Shown here: piece by piece, positions 8,270-18,100 of the stretch
Numbering within the stretch: position 1 is the first letter of the stretch
How the letters are laid out: the number at the start of each line of letters is the position of its first letter
Assembly (NCBI GenBank): GCA_002746605.1
Contig: PDPT01000051.1
Location: forward strand, 1 to 49,006
DNA: 49,006 nt
From: Ignavibacteriota bacterium
Lineage (GTDB): Bacteria; Bacteroidota; Ignavibacteria; Ignavibacteriales; Melioribacteraceae
Direction: 5' to 3'
Position numbers and translations under genes: made by a program
The notes under the pieces: generated by a model
Database searches by the model: none
What the model was told of the DNA's origin: nothing
The model's input: the letters and a program-made list of their open reading frames with translations, nothing else

Positions 8270-8343
8270 ACGTCAGTGGCTCAATTGGCTAGAGCAGCGG
8301 TCTCCAAAACCGCAGGTTGGGGGTTCGAGTCCCTCCTGACGTG
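8270..8343 (+). tRNA. tRNA-Trp (anticodon CCA)
   Basis: Complete cloverleaf: acceptor ACGTCAG/CTGACGT, D-stem GCTC/GAGC, anticodon stem GCGGT/ACCGC around CTCCAAA, T-stem GGGGG/CCCTC around TTCGAGT, discriminator G as expected for Trp. It starts only two bases after the rpmG stop codon, so the tRNA must be cut out of a transcript that also carries rpmG and secE. Confidence 0.96.
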
Positions 8344-8366
8344 CTCATAATTATAGATTAAAACAT

Positions 8367-8549
8367 ATGAAAGAAAAAATAATTAATTTTTTTACCGGTG
8401 TTCAAAAAGAAATGAAAAAGGTTACTTGGCCTACCCAGGACGAGTTAAAAGAATCAACAATAATTGTTATAGTAGTCTGCCTTATTTTAGCTGCATTTAC
8501 GTATGCAGTAGATATGGGAACCACACAAATATTTAAAGGGTTATTTTAA
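8367..8549 (+). CDS. secE: Preprotein translocase subunit SecE
   Basis: The small clamp subunit of the SecYEG channel in the inner membrane. The 60-residue protein has the short form: an amphipathic N-terminal helix with the conserved EMKKVTWPTQDEL segment, then one membrane span (about residues 30-50). It is transcribed with nusG, which begins two bases after the secE stop, and follows tRNA-Trp by 23 bases. No clear Shine-Dalgarno sequence precedes the ATG. SecY, its partner, is encoded at 33276-34613. Confidence 0.95.
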   Translation: MKEKIINFFTGVQKEMKKVTWPTQDELKESTIIVIVVCLILAAFTYAVDMGTTQIFKGLF

Positions 8550-8551
8550 TT

Positions 8552-9097
8552 TTGGATAATTTAGAATTTAAATGGTATGTCGTTAGAACTTTTTCAAGTC
8601 ACGAAAATAAAGTAAAGTCTATTATTGATTTGGAATTGGAAGATAATCCTGAACTGAAATCTAAAATTGCCCAAGTATTAGTTCCTGTTGAGAAAGTTTT
8701 TGAAATAAAAGATGGTAAAAAAAGAACCAAAACAAAAAATTTTTTCCCTGGCTATGTTTTAGTAGAAGCTGATTTGGATAATAAAGTAATTGATTTTATT
8801 TCCAATACTCCTTCTGTTATGGGTTTTTTAGGTGGTGCTAAAAAACCAAATCCGTTACAACCGGACGAAGTTAAAAGAATAGTTGGAAGAATTACACAAG
8901 ACGAAAATTCTGAAAGAACAGACACAATATTCAGAACAGGAGACTATGTTAAAATTATAGATGGTCCTTTTAATAATTTTTCCGGTGTAATTGAAGAAGT
9001 TAATGAAGATAGATTAAAAATAAAAGTACTAGTTTCAATTTTTGGTAGAAAAACACCTGTTGAAATAGATTTTGTACAAGCAGAATTAGAACAATAA
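8552..9097 (+). CDS. nusG: Transcription termination/antitermination factor NusG
   Basis: Binds the RNA polymerase clamp to promote processive elongation and couples polymerase to the leading ribosome or Rho. The 181-residue protein has the NGN domain (KWYVVRTFSSHENKV at the start and NFFPGYVLVEADLD near residue 65) and a C-terminal KOW domain (GDYVKIIDGPFNNFSG near residue 130). The start is TTG, two bases after secE, with AAAGGG inside the end of secE as a possible ribosome site. The secE-nusG-rplK order is the common bacterial one. Confidence in identity is very high. Confidence 0.97.
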   Translation: MDNLEFKWYVVRTFSSHENKVKSIIDLELEDNPELKSKIAQVLVPVEKVFEIKDGKKRTKTKNFFPGYVLVEADLDNKVIDFISNTPSVMGFLGGAKKPNPLQPDEVKRIVGRITQDENSERTDTIFRTGDYVKIIDGPFNNFSGVIEEVNEDRLKIKVLVSIFGRKTPVEIDFVQAELEQ

Positions 9098-9112
9098 AAT
9101 TTAGGTTTTACA

Positions 9113-9535
9113 ATGGCTAAGAAAATTGATGGTTATATTAAATTACAAATCCCTGCAGGGCAAGCAAATCCTTCTCCTCCTGTAGGACCTGCATTAGGTC
9201 AAAAAGGTGTTAATATAATGGAATTTTGCAAACAGTTTAATGCAAAAACTTCTGATAAAGCAGGTTTAATTATCCCTGTAGTAATAACTGTATTTGCCGA
9301 TAAATCATTCACATTTATTACTAAAACACCACCGGCAGCAGTACTATTAAAGAAAGCTGCTAAAATCGATAAAGGTTCGGCTGAATCTAATAAAGTTAAA
9401 GTTGCGTCCGTTTCCGATTCGCAAGTGCAAGAAATTGCAGAAACTAAAATGCAGGATTTAAATGCTAATGATATCGAGCACGCTAAAAGCATGATTGCCG
9501 GCACTGCAAGAAGTATGGGTATTACAGTTAAATAA
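9113..9535 (+). CDS. rplK: 50S ribosomal protein L11 (uL11)
   Basis: Forms the base of the L7/L12 stalk with 23S rRNA in the GTPase-associated centre, where it senses elongation factors and supports the stringent response. The 140-residue length is standard. The N-terminal domain shows [19 protein letters not shown], the Pro-rich motif of thiostrepton-binding L11, and the C-terminal RNA-binding domain ends with [12 protein letters not shown]. It lies 15 bases after nusG and 19 before rplA, an ordinary L11 operon. Confidence 0.98.
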   Translation: MAKKIDGYIKLQIPAGQANPSPPVGPALGQKGVNIMEFCKQFNAKTSDKAGLIIPVVITVFADKSFTFITKTPPAAVLLKKAAKIDKGSAESNKVKVASVSDSQVQEIAETKMQDLNANDIEHAKSMIAGTARSMGITVK

Positions 9536-9554
9536 CTAAAACAAAGTTGGTATT

Positions 9555-10256
9555 ATGAAAGAGTCTAAAAGAATTAAAAATTTAAAAGAACAATTCAAAG
9601 AAAAGAAAGAGTATTCTCTTGAAGATGCTGTCAAAACCTTAAAAGATGTAACTAATGTTAAGTTTACTGAATCATTGGATTGTGCAGTAAGATTGGGAGT
9701 TAATCCTAAGCACGCCGATCAAATGGTAAGAGGAACAGTTTCGCTTCCGCATGGAACGGGTAAAGAAGTTAAAGTTTTGGTTATTACAAAGAGCGGTAAT
9801 CCGCAAGATGCTTTAGATGCCGGTGCTGATTATGCAGGTTTTGAAGAATATTTGGAAAAAATTAAAGAAGGTTGGACTGATGTTGATGTAATTGTAGCCA
9901 CTCCAGATTCTATGGGTGAACTCGGAAAACTTGGTAGAATTTTAGGACCAAGAGGGTTAATGCCAAACCCTAAAACCGGAACTGTTACACAAGATGTTGC
10001 CAAAGCAGTTAAGGAAGTTAAAGCAGGTAAAATTGATTTTAGAGTCGATAAAACCGGAATAGTTCATGCATCTTTAGGTAAATTATCTTTTGATGAACAA
10101 CAATTAGTTGACAATATCAAAGAATTTCTCAAAACTATTATTAAACTTAAACCTTCTTCGGCTAAGGGAACTTACGTTAAAAGTTTGTTTCTAACAAGTA
10201 CAATGGGACCGGGTTTACAAATTAATAAAGAAGAAACTTTAGCATTACTAAAATAA
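9555..10256 (+). CDS. rplA: 50S ribosomal protein L1 (uL1)
   Basis: Builds the mobile L1 stalk that helps deacylated tRNA leave the E site; in many bacteria it also represses its own L11-L1 mRNA. The 233-residue protein contains the typical [37 protein letters not shown] and the C-terminal segment with [12 protein letters not shown]. The spacing to rplK leaves only 19 bases, so any L1 feedback site would have to lie elsewhere, perhaps near 9098-9112; I cannot identify one. Confidence 0.98.
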   Translation: MKESKRIKNLKEQFKEKKEYSLEDAVKTLKDVTNVKFTESLDCAVRLGVNPKHADQMVRGTVSLPHGTGKEVKVLVITKSGNPQDALDAGADYAGFEEYLEKIKEGWTDVDVIVATPDSMGELGKLGRILGPRGLMPNPKTGTVTQDVAKAVKEVKAGKIDFRVDKTGIVHASLGKLSFDEQQLVDNIKEFLKTIIKLKPSSAKGTYVKSLFLTSTMGPGLQINKEETLALLK

Positions 10257-10280
10257 GAATTACGCACTCAAAAAAATATA

Positions 10281-10302
10281 TAAACAAATGCTTCATTGTT
10301 TA
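10281..10302 (+). promoter_or_regulatory. Hairpin in the rplJ leader
   Basis: TAAACAAATG (10281-10290) can pair with CATTGTTTA (10294-10302) with one bulged base. It lies in the 74-base gap before rplJ, where other bacteria have an L10(L12)4 autoregulatory leader. The position suggests a control element, but the pairing is short and AT-rich. Confidence 0.35.
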
Positions 10303-10330
10303 TTTTACGAATTATTGAATTAGGTATAGA

Positions 10331-10852
10331 ATGAATAAGAATCAAAAAATCGAAAGTGTTGCTCAAATTAAAAGTTACATAGAGAAAGCTACTGCTATAT
10401 ATTTTGTAGATTACTCAGGTGTAAATGTTGAGGACATTAACAAGTTAAGACGAGGATTCTTAAAAGAAGATGTATCTTACAAAGTATTCAAAAATACTCT
10501 TATAAAAAGAGCTTTTGATGAAGTTGGAGGATACGAAAATTTAGAACCGCTTTTAATCGGCATGACAGGTATAGCCTTTGCCGGCGAAAATTTTGTGAAA
10601 CCTGCTAAAATAATTAAAAATTATTTTAAGGAACACAAAAAATTTGTATTTAAAGGTGGATTCATAGAATCCCAGTTTTATGATGCAGATAAGTTAGACG
10701 TTCTTGCATCAATGCCAACTAAAGAGGAAGTAATGGCAAGCATTGTTGGTAGCATTGCTTCTCCTGCTTCGGGAATTGTTGGTTCAATAAATGCAGTTAT
10801 GAGAGATTTGGTTAATGTTGTTGATCAAATTGGTAAACAAAAGGCTGCATAA
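10331..10852 (+). CDS. rplJ: 50S ribosomal protein L10 (uL10)
   Basis: Anchors the L7/L12 dimers to the ribosome. The 173-residue protein has the globular rRNA-binding N-terminal domain (AIYFVDYSGVNVEDINKLRR and the VFKNTLIKRAF segment) and a C-terminal helix that carries the L12 dimers. It is followed by rplL after 39 bases, the standard L10-L12 pair. The 74-base leader with a small hairpin is the likely site of translational control. A run of Ala/Gly-rich sequence at residues 135-155 is usual. Confidence 0.98.
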   Translation: MNKNQKIESVAQIKSYIEKATAIYFVDYSGVNVEDINKLRRGFLKEDVSYKVFKNTLIKRAFDEVGGYENLEPLLIGMTGIAFAGENFVKPAKIIKNYFKEHKKFVFKGGFIESQFYDADKLDVLASMPTKEEVMASIVGSIASPASGIVGSINAVMRDLVNVVDQIGKQKAA

Positions 10853-10891
10853 TATTTAATAACAAAAAAAATCTGATAGGAGAAAATAGAA

Positions 10892-11272
10892 ATGTCTGAA
10901 AAAATATCTGAAATTGTTGAAAAAATTAAAGCACTTACATTAGTAGAAGCAGCTGAATTAAAAACAGCTTTAGAAGATGAGTTTGGTGTAACAGCCGCTG
11001 CACCTGTTGTAATGGGTGGTGCTGTACCTGCTGCCGGCGAAGCTGCTGCTGCCGAAGAAAAAACAGAATTCGATGTTATCTTAAAATCTTTTGGCGATAA
11101 GAAAATTAACGTTATAAAAGTTGTTAGAGCACATACCGGATTAGGATTAAAAGAAGCCAAAGATTTGGTTGATGGTGCACCAAGCACAGTTAAAGAAGCT
11201 GTTGATAAAGATGAAGCTGAAAAAGTTAAAAAAGAACTTGAAGATGCTGGTGCAACAGTTGAACTTAAATAA
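10892..11272 (+). CDS. rplL: 50S ribosomal protein L7/L12 (bL12)
   Basis: The multi-copy stalk protein that recruits and stimulates translational GTPases. The 126-residue chain has the N-terminal dimerisation helices (residues 1-35), an Ala/Gly-rich hinge (about 37-56), and the C-terminal domain with [20 protein letters not shown] and [15 protein letters not shown] lies close before the ATG, a strong ribosome site that suits its high demand. A long hairpin follows between this gene and rpoB. Confidence 0.98.
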   Translation: MSEKISEIVEKIKALTLVEAAELKTALEDEFGVTAAAPVVMGGAVPAAGEAAAAEEKTEFDVILKSFGDKKINVIKVVRAHTGLGLKEAKDLVDGAPSTVKEAVDKDEAEKVKKELEDAGATVELK

Positions 11273-11300
11273 AATATCGTAGTATCTTACTATTTTATCA

Positions 11301-11331
11301 AAGTGGTAGTACGGATTCCGTATTACCACTT
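11301..11331 (+). promoter_or_regulatory. Long hairpin between rplL and rpoB
   Basis: A 14-base-pair stem (11301-11314 with 11318-11331, one G-T pair) closed by a three-base loop. The bases after it, TCCTGCATTTTT, lack an immediate U-tract, so it is not a textbook terminator. In E. coli an attenuator and an RNase III site lie at this very junction and set the ratio of stalk proteins to polymerase. A similar role is inferred from position and structure. Confidence 0.7.
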
Positions 11332-11380
11332 TCCTGCATTTTTAAACAAATTGTAATTTAATTCTTTGAGAGGTATGGAT

Positions 11381-14300
11381 TTGGAAAAAATAAAAAAAAA
11401 TAAAAAAAATGGTCGTATTACTTTTGCCTCTATTGTTCATGCTATAGAAAGTCCCGATCTATTAAATATTCAATTAGAGTCTTTTGAAGACTTTTTACAG
11501 CTTAATGTGGAGCCTAGTGAAAGAGAAAATAAGGGATTACAGGCAACTTTTGCGTCAAATTTTCCAATCTTTGATAATAAAGAGTTTTACAGACTTGATT
11601 TTATTAGTTATAATATTGAGCAATCAAGATATTCCATAAGAGAATGTGAAGAAAGAGGACTTACATACTCTGCCCCTCTTAAAGCAAAATTAAGACTTTC
11701 CACTAAAGATGATGAAACCGATGAATACGTTAATTCGGTTGAACAAGATGTTTATCTTGGTAATCTCCCTTTCTTAACAGAAAGTGGAACATTTATGATT
11801 AATGGTGCCGAGAGAGTTATAGTAAGTCAGCTTCATAGATCGCCTGGCGTTGCTTTTGCTCAATCTGTGCATCCAAATGGGACACCAATTTATTCAGCTC
11901 GTATTATTCCTTTCAGAGGTTCTTGGGTTGAATTTGCGACAGATATAAATCATATAATGTATATCTACATTGATAGAAGAAAAAAATTCCCTTCAACAAC
12001 ACTTTTAAGAGCAATCGGTTATACAACGGATGAAGAAATATTAAAACTTTTTAGTTTAATTAAAGAAGAAAAAGTTCAAGATTTAAATGAAGATTTTGTA
12101 GGTAGATTAGCTGCTGAAGATGTAATCGATCTAAATACTGGGGAAATTTTTGTAGCAAAAGACGAAGAATTAACTGAAGAAATTATTGATAACTTATTAG
12201 ATTCCGACATCAAAAAAATAAAACTGATTGTAGGAGATATAAATCAAGAACAAGATTTAATATTAAATACTTTAAGGAAAGACACTTCTACAAACAGAGA
12301 AGAAGCATTATTTGCAATTTACAGGCAATTGCGTTCAGGTGAAGCTCCTGATTTGGAAACTGCAGAAGCTTTAATTGATAAGTTGTTTTTTAATGACAAA
12401 CGTTACGATCTTGGTGAAGTTGGAAGATTTAGAATGAACGATAAGTTGAATCTTAATATTCCGATGGACATAAAAGTACTTACAAATGAAGATATAATCG
12501 CAATCATGTCCAGCATTATAAAATTGAAAGTAGGTAATGTAAATGTTGATGATATTGATCATTTAGGAAACAGGAGGGTAAGAACAGTTGGTGAACAGTT
12601 AATGCAGCAATATAATGTCGGACTTTCAAGAATGGCAAGAACCATAAAAGAAAGAATGAATATGCGTGATACTGAAAATATGCAGCCACAAGATTTGGTT
12701 AATGCCAGAACGATGACAAGCGTCATTAATGCTTTCTTTGGTACAAATCAGCTATCCCAATTTATGGATCAAACTAATCCTCTTTCCGAATTAACACATA
12801 AAAGAAGAGTATCGGCATTAGGTCCAGGCGGTCTAACGAGAGAAAGAGCAGGTTTTGAAGTTCGTGATGTTCATTATTCCCATTACGGAAGACTTTGTCC
12901 TATTGAAACGCCTGAAGGACCAAATATTGGACTAATTTCTTCATTAACAATTTTTGCAAGAGTTAATAATTACGGATTTTTAGAAACTCCTTATCGAAAA
13001 GTTAAAAACGGAAAAGTTACTAAAGAAGTACACTACTTAAATGCAGATGAAGAAGATCAATATGTTATTGCTCAGGCAAATGCTCCGTTAAATGAAAAAG
13101 GGGAATTCTTAAATGAAAGAGTTAAATGCCGTTTGAAGAGTGAGTATCCTGTGGTTTTACCTGACCAAGTGGCTTATATGGATGTTGCTCCATCGCAAAT
13201 AGTAAGTGCAGGTGCTGCACTAATTCCTTTCTTGGAACATGATGATGCTAACAGAGCGCTAATGGGTTCTAACATGCAGCGACAAGCGGTTCCATTGTTA
13301 CAGCCTCAAGCACCTATTGTAGGAACAGGCATGGAATATAAAGTAGCTCACGATTCCCGTTCAATTATTATTGCAGAAGATAACGGTTTCATTGAGTATG
13401 TTGATGCCGAAAAAATAATTGTAAAATATGATATAGATGAAAATTCCGAAGAAGCCATTACAAGTTTTGATGACAATCGTAAAGTTGAGTATGATTTGAT
13501 TAAATTTACCGGAACTAACCAAGAAACATGTTTTAATCAAAGACCTATAGTTAAAGTAGGACAAAAAATTAAAAAAGGTGATGTACTAGCTGATGGTCCT
13601 GCAATAGAAAAAGGAGAATTGGCACTTGGAAGAAACGTTTCCGTTGCTTTCATGCCTTGGAATGGTTACAACTTTGAAGATGCAATTATAATAAGTGAAA
13701 AATTAGTATCGGAAGATGCATTTACATCTATCCACATCGAAGAATTTGAACTTCAAGTAAGAGAAACCAAAAGAGGTGAAGAAGAATTAACAAGAGATAT
13801 TCCAAATGTAAGCGAAGAGGCAACTAAAAATTTAGATGAAAATGGAATAATCAGAGAAGGTGCAATTATAAAAGAAGGCGAAATCCTAATTGGTAAAATT
13901 ACACCTAAGGGCGAATCTGATCCTACCCCCGAAGAAAAACTATTGAAAGCTATTTTTGGTGATAAAGCCGGTGATGTTAAAGATGCTTCTCTGAAAGCAC
14001 CTCCCGGATTAAAAGGAATAGTTATTAAAACCAGATTATTCAGCAGAAAAAGAAAAGATGCTGAAACTAAAAAAATTGAGAAAAAAGAACTTGAAAGAAT
14101 AGATAAAGAGCTAGATGAAGCTAAAGATAAATTATACGATAAACTTATTCAGAAAATAAATAAAATAGCTGTAGGAAAAACTACAACAGGTGTTAAAGAT
14201 TTAGACGGTTCATCTGTAGTTAAAAGTGGTACAAATATTCAAGAATCAACTTTCTTAAATATTGAAGATGTTACAAAATTAGATTACGGACAAGGTTGGT

Positions 14301-15157
14301 TCAACGAAGATAATTCTAATAAGCTAATTAAAAAATTATACATAAATTATTTTAATGCCCTTTTAGATATAAATGAACAACATAAAAGAGAAAAAATAAA
14401 TATTCAAAGTGGCGATGAACTACCTCCTGGAATTGTACAGCTTGCTAAAGTATATGTTGCTAAAAAAAGAAAATTGCAAGTTGGTGATAAAATGGCAGGA
14501 AGGCACGGTAATAAAGGTGTAGTTGCCCGAGTTGTGCCTGTAGAAGATATGCCTTATCACGAAGATGGAACTCCTGTTGAAATTGTATTAAATCCGCTTG
14601 GTGTACCTTCTCGTATGAACTTAGGACAGCTTTACGAAACAGCTCTAGGCTGGGTTGGTAAAAAACTAGGACTAAAGTTCGAAACACCAATATTTGACGG
14701 TGCCGAATATACAGATGTTGATAATTATCTTGAAGAAGCTAACTTGCCAATCGGAAGTAAAGCAACATTGTATGATGGCAGAACAGGTGAAAAATTCCAT
14801 CAAAAAGTTACCTGCGGATATATTTATATGCTTAAACTAGGACACATGGTTGATGATAAACTTCATGCTAGGTCTATAGGTCCATATTCATTGATTACCC
14901 AGCAACCGCTTGGTGGTAAAGCACAATTCGGTGGACAAAGATTTGGAGAAATGGAAGTTTGGGCACTTGAAGGTTATGGAGCAGCACACATTCTGCAAGA
15001 AATTTTAACAATAAAGAGCGACGATGTTACAGGTAGAGCCAAAACTTACGAAGCAATTGTTAAAGGTGAAAATTTGGGTAAACCAAACATACCCGAATCC
15101 TTTAATGTTTTAATTAAAGAGCTTCAAGGTCTTGGCCTTGATATTAAAGTGAATTAA
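11381..15157 (+). CDS. rpoB: DNA-directed RNA polymerase subunit beta
   Basis: Catalytic core subunit that, with beta', forms the RNA polymerase active centre. About 1258 residues, typical for Bacteroidota-like bacteria. The rifampicin region reads QLSQFMDQTNPLSELTHKRR then ALGPGGLTRERAGFEVRD, the drug-sensitive sequence. Further landmarks are RPIVKVGQ, NGYNFEDAIIISE and GDKMAGRHGNKGVV. The frame is open from TTG at 11366, with an ATG at 11375. I chose TTG at 11381 because AGAGG at 11369-11373 is seven bases before it, but only one base from the ATG. The start is therefore uncertain by up to five codons. rpoC follows after 38 bases. Confidence 0.97.
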   Translation: MEKIKKNKKNGRITFASIVHAIESPDLLNIQLESFEDFLQLNVEPSERENKGLQATFASNFPIFDNKEFYRLDFISYNIEQSRYSIRECEERGLTYSAPLKAKLRLSTKDDETDEYVNSVEQDVYLGNLPFLTESGTFMINGAERVIVSQLHRSPGVAFAQSVHPNGTPIYSARIIPFRGSWVEFATDINHIMYIYIDRRKKFPSTTLLRAIGYTTDEEILKLFSLIKEEKVQDLNEDFVGRLAAEDVIDLNTGEIFVAKDEELTEEIIDNLLDSDIKKIKLIVGDINQEQDLILNTLRKDTSTNREEALFAIYRQLRSGEAPDLETAEALIDKLFFNDKRYDLGEVGRFRMNDKLNLNIPMDIKVLTNEDIIAIMSSIIKLKVGNVNVDDIDHLGNRRVRTVGEQLMQQYNVGLSRMARTIKERMNMRDTENMQPQDLVNARTMTSVINAFFGTNQLSQFMDQTNPLSELTHKRRVSALGPGGLTRERAGFEVRDVHYSHYGRLCPIETPEGPNIGLISSLTIFARVNNYGFLETPYRKVKNGKVTKEVHYLNADEEDQYVIAQANAPLNEKGEFLNERVKCRLKSEYPVVLPDQVAYMDVAPSQIVSAGAALIPFLEHDDANRALMGSNMQRQAVPLLQPQAPIVGTGMEYKVAHDSRSIIIAEDNGFIEYVDAEKIIVKYDIDENSEEAITSFDDNRKVEYDLIKFTGTNQETCFNQRPIVKVGQKIKKGDVLADGPAIEKGELALGRNVSVAFMPWNGYNFEDAIIISEKLVSEDAFTSIHIEEFELQVRETKRGEEELTRDIPNVSEEATKNLDENGIIREGAIIKEGEILIGKITPKGESDPTPEEKLLKAIFGDKAGDVKDASLKAPPGLKGIVIKTRLFSRKRKDAETKKIEKKELERIDKELDEAKDKLYDKLIQKINKIAVGKTTTGVKDLDGSSVVKSGTNIQESTFLNIEDVTKLDYGQGWFNEDNSNKLIKKLYINYFNALLDINEQHKREKINIQSGDELPPGIVQLAKVYVAKKRKLQVGDKMAGRHGNKGVVARVVPVEDMPYHEDGTPVEIVLNPLGVPSRMNLGQLYETALGWVGKKLGLKFETPIFDGAEYTDVDNYLEEANLPIGSKATLYDGRTGEKFHQKVTCGYIYMLKLGHMVDDKLHARSIGPYSLITQQPLGGKAQFGGQRFGEMEVWALEGYGAAHILQEILTIKSDDVTGRAKTYEAIVKGENLGKPNIPESFNVLIKELQGLGLDIKVN

Positions 15158-15195
15158 ATAACAATTTATTTACTTGTGTTTAAGGAGAAATTTTA

Positions 15196-18100
15196 ATGAG
15201 ATTTAGAAATCAAGAATCCAAAATAAAACATATTGACAAATTAACCGTTAGTCTTGCCAGTCCTGATGATATTTTATCAAGATCGCATGGCGAAGTTACT
15301 AAACCTGAAACGATTAATTACAGATCTTTTAGACCCGAAAAAGATGGTCTTTTCTGTGAAAAAATATTCGGGCCGGTAAAAGATTGGGAATGTGCTTGCG
15401 GAAAATATAAAGGTATTAGATATAAAGGCATTGTTTGTGATAGATGCGGTGTGGAAGTAATACTAAAAAGTGTTCGTAGAGAAAGAATGGGACACATTGG
15501 TCTTGCTGTTCCTGTTGTACATATTTGGTTCTTTAAATCATTACCGTCTAAGATTGGTAATATAATCGGTATGAAAACTAAAGAATTAGAGAAGATAATT
15601 TATTATGAATCATATGCTGTCATAAATCCAGGTGTAACAGGATTAAGTAAAAAAGATTTGATTTCTGAAGATCAATATTATGAAATCCTAAATTCTTTAC
15701 CGCATGATAATGATGCACTTGAAGATGATGATCCCAAAAAATTTGTAGCTAAAATCGGCGGTGAAGGTGTAAGGTATTTACTAAAAGAAGTAAATGTTGA
15801 GAAAGTATTTAGAGAACTCAAAGAACAATTAAAAGTAGAAACATCTCAGCAAAGACGTAAAGATGTATTAAAAAGACTGAGAGTTCTGGAAGCATTTAGA
15901 GAACATGAAGGCAAAGTTTTAAATAAACCTGAATGGATGGTACAAAGTGTTATACCTGTTATTCCTCCGGAATTAAGGCCGCTTGTTCCTCTTGAAGGTG
16001 GAAGATTTGCTACAAGTGATTTGAATGATTTGTATAGAAGAGTAATTATTAGAAATAATAGACTGAAAAGATTAATTGATATAAAAGCTCCTGAAGTAAT
16101 TTTAAGAAACGAAAAAAGAATGCTTCAAGAATCCATTGATGCTTTGTTAGATAATTCGAGAAGATCTAGTGCAGTAAGAAGCGATGGTAACAGACCTCTT
16201 AAATCTTTAAGTGATATGCTAAAAGGTAAGCAAGGAAGATTCCGTCAAAACCTTCTTGGTAAACGTGTGGATTATTCCGGTCGATCAGTTATTGTTGTTG
16301 GCCCTGAATTACAATTGCACGAATGCGGTTTACCCAAAGATATGGCAGTAGAATTATTTAAACCTTTTATTATCAGGAAGTTGATTGACAGAGGTTATTA
16401 TAAAACTGTTAAAAGTGCAAGAAAAGCGGTTGATAGAAAAGAACAATTTGTTTGGGATATCTTAGAAAAATTGATACAAGGGCATCCTGTATTGCTTAAT
16501 CGTGCTCCCACGTTGCACAGACTTGGTATTCAAGCATTTCAACCAAAATTAATTGATAGTAAAGCTATTCAGCTTCATCCGATGGTTTGTACTGCATTTA
16601 ATGCGGATTTTGATGGTGATCAAATGGCTGTTCATGTGCCTCTATCTTATGAAGCTCAATTAGAAGCATCCGTATTGATGCTTTCCAGCCATAATATTCT
16701 CTCTCCTCAAAATGGAAGCCCTATTGTTGTTCCTACGCAAGATATAATTTTGGGCTGCTACTATCTTACTAAAGTTTTACCTGGTGCTAAAGGCGAAGGA
16801 TTAAAATTTAGTGATTCAAAAGAAGTAATAATTGCATATGATGCCAATGAAATTGACCTTCATGCTAAAATTAAATTTAAATATAATAATGAATTTATTG
16901 ATACAACTCCAGGTAGAGTTATCTTTAATAGAATAGTTCCTGATGAAATGGGTTTCTTTAATGAACTGCTGATTAAAAAAGTATTTAGCGGATTCATTTA
17001 TAAAATGTTTATGAAACTCGGAAATAAAGTAACTACCAAATTTTTAGATAATTTGAAAAAACTAGGTTACGAATATGCAACTAAAGCTGGTGTTTCAATC
17101 AGCTTCAGTGATATGATTGTACCTCAAGAAAAAGAACAGTTGATAAATGAATCCAATAGAAAAGTCTCTTCTATTTTAGATGAGCATGAGCAAGGTTTAA
17201 TAACTGATGCGGAAAGATATAACAAAATTATAGATGTTTGGACTCACACAACTAACGATGTAAGTAAGTATCTTACCGAAAAACTTAAAGCCGATCAACT
17301 TGGTTTCAATTCTCTGCATATGATGGTTGATTCAGGTGCTAGAGGCTCGCAAGAGCAGGTACGCCAATTAGCAGGTATGCGTGGTTTGATGATGAAACCT
17401 CAAAAAAGTTTATCGGGGCAATCAGGCGAAATTATTGAAAACCCGATTGTTGCAAACTTTAAAGAAGGTCTTTCTGTATTGGAATATTTTATTTCAACAC
17501 ACGGTGCTCGTAAAGGTCTTGCCGATACTGCTCTAAAAACAGCCGATGCAGGTTATTTAACAAGAAGATTATGTGATGTTGCCCAAGATGTAATTATTTC
17601 TGAAGAAGATTGCGGAACAATTAGAGGTGTTTATATTTCAGCTCTTAAAGATGTAGAATTGGAACGAGAACCTCTTGCTGAAAGAATTATTGGTCGTGTA
17701 ACACAAGAAGATATTTATGATCCGGCTACAGATGAATTGATAATCGAATCCGGTAAACTTATAAACGAAGAAATAGCTGAAAAAATAGATGATGCCAGTT
17801 TAGATTCTGTTTACATCAGAACTGTATTAACTTGTGAATCGAAACAAGGTGTTTGTGCAAAATGTTATGGAAGAAATTTAACAACAGGTAACATTGTAGA
17901 TATTGGTGAAGCTGTAGGTATCGTTGCTGCTCAATCAATTGGAGAGCCGGGGACACAGCTAACTTTAAGAACTTTTCACTTGGGCGGTACTTCATCAAGA
18001 ATTGCAAGTCAATCGCAAGTAGAGGCTTCCGTAGAAGGTATAGTGAAATTCGATAGAATTAACTTTGTAGAGAAAGATGATTTCAGAGGAACTGTTAAAG

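Noticed and set aside
10825..11187. Open frame of 120 codons opposite rplL
   Set aside because: It mirrors the Ala/Gly-rich rplL coding sequence and has no family features or ribosome site.
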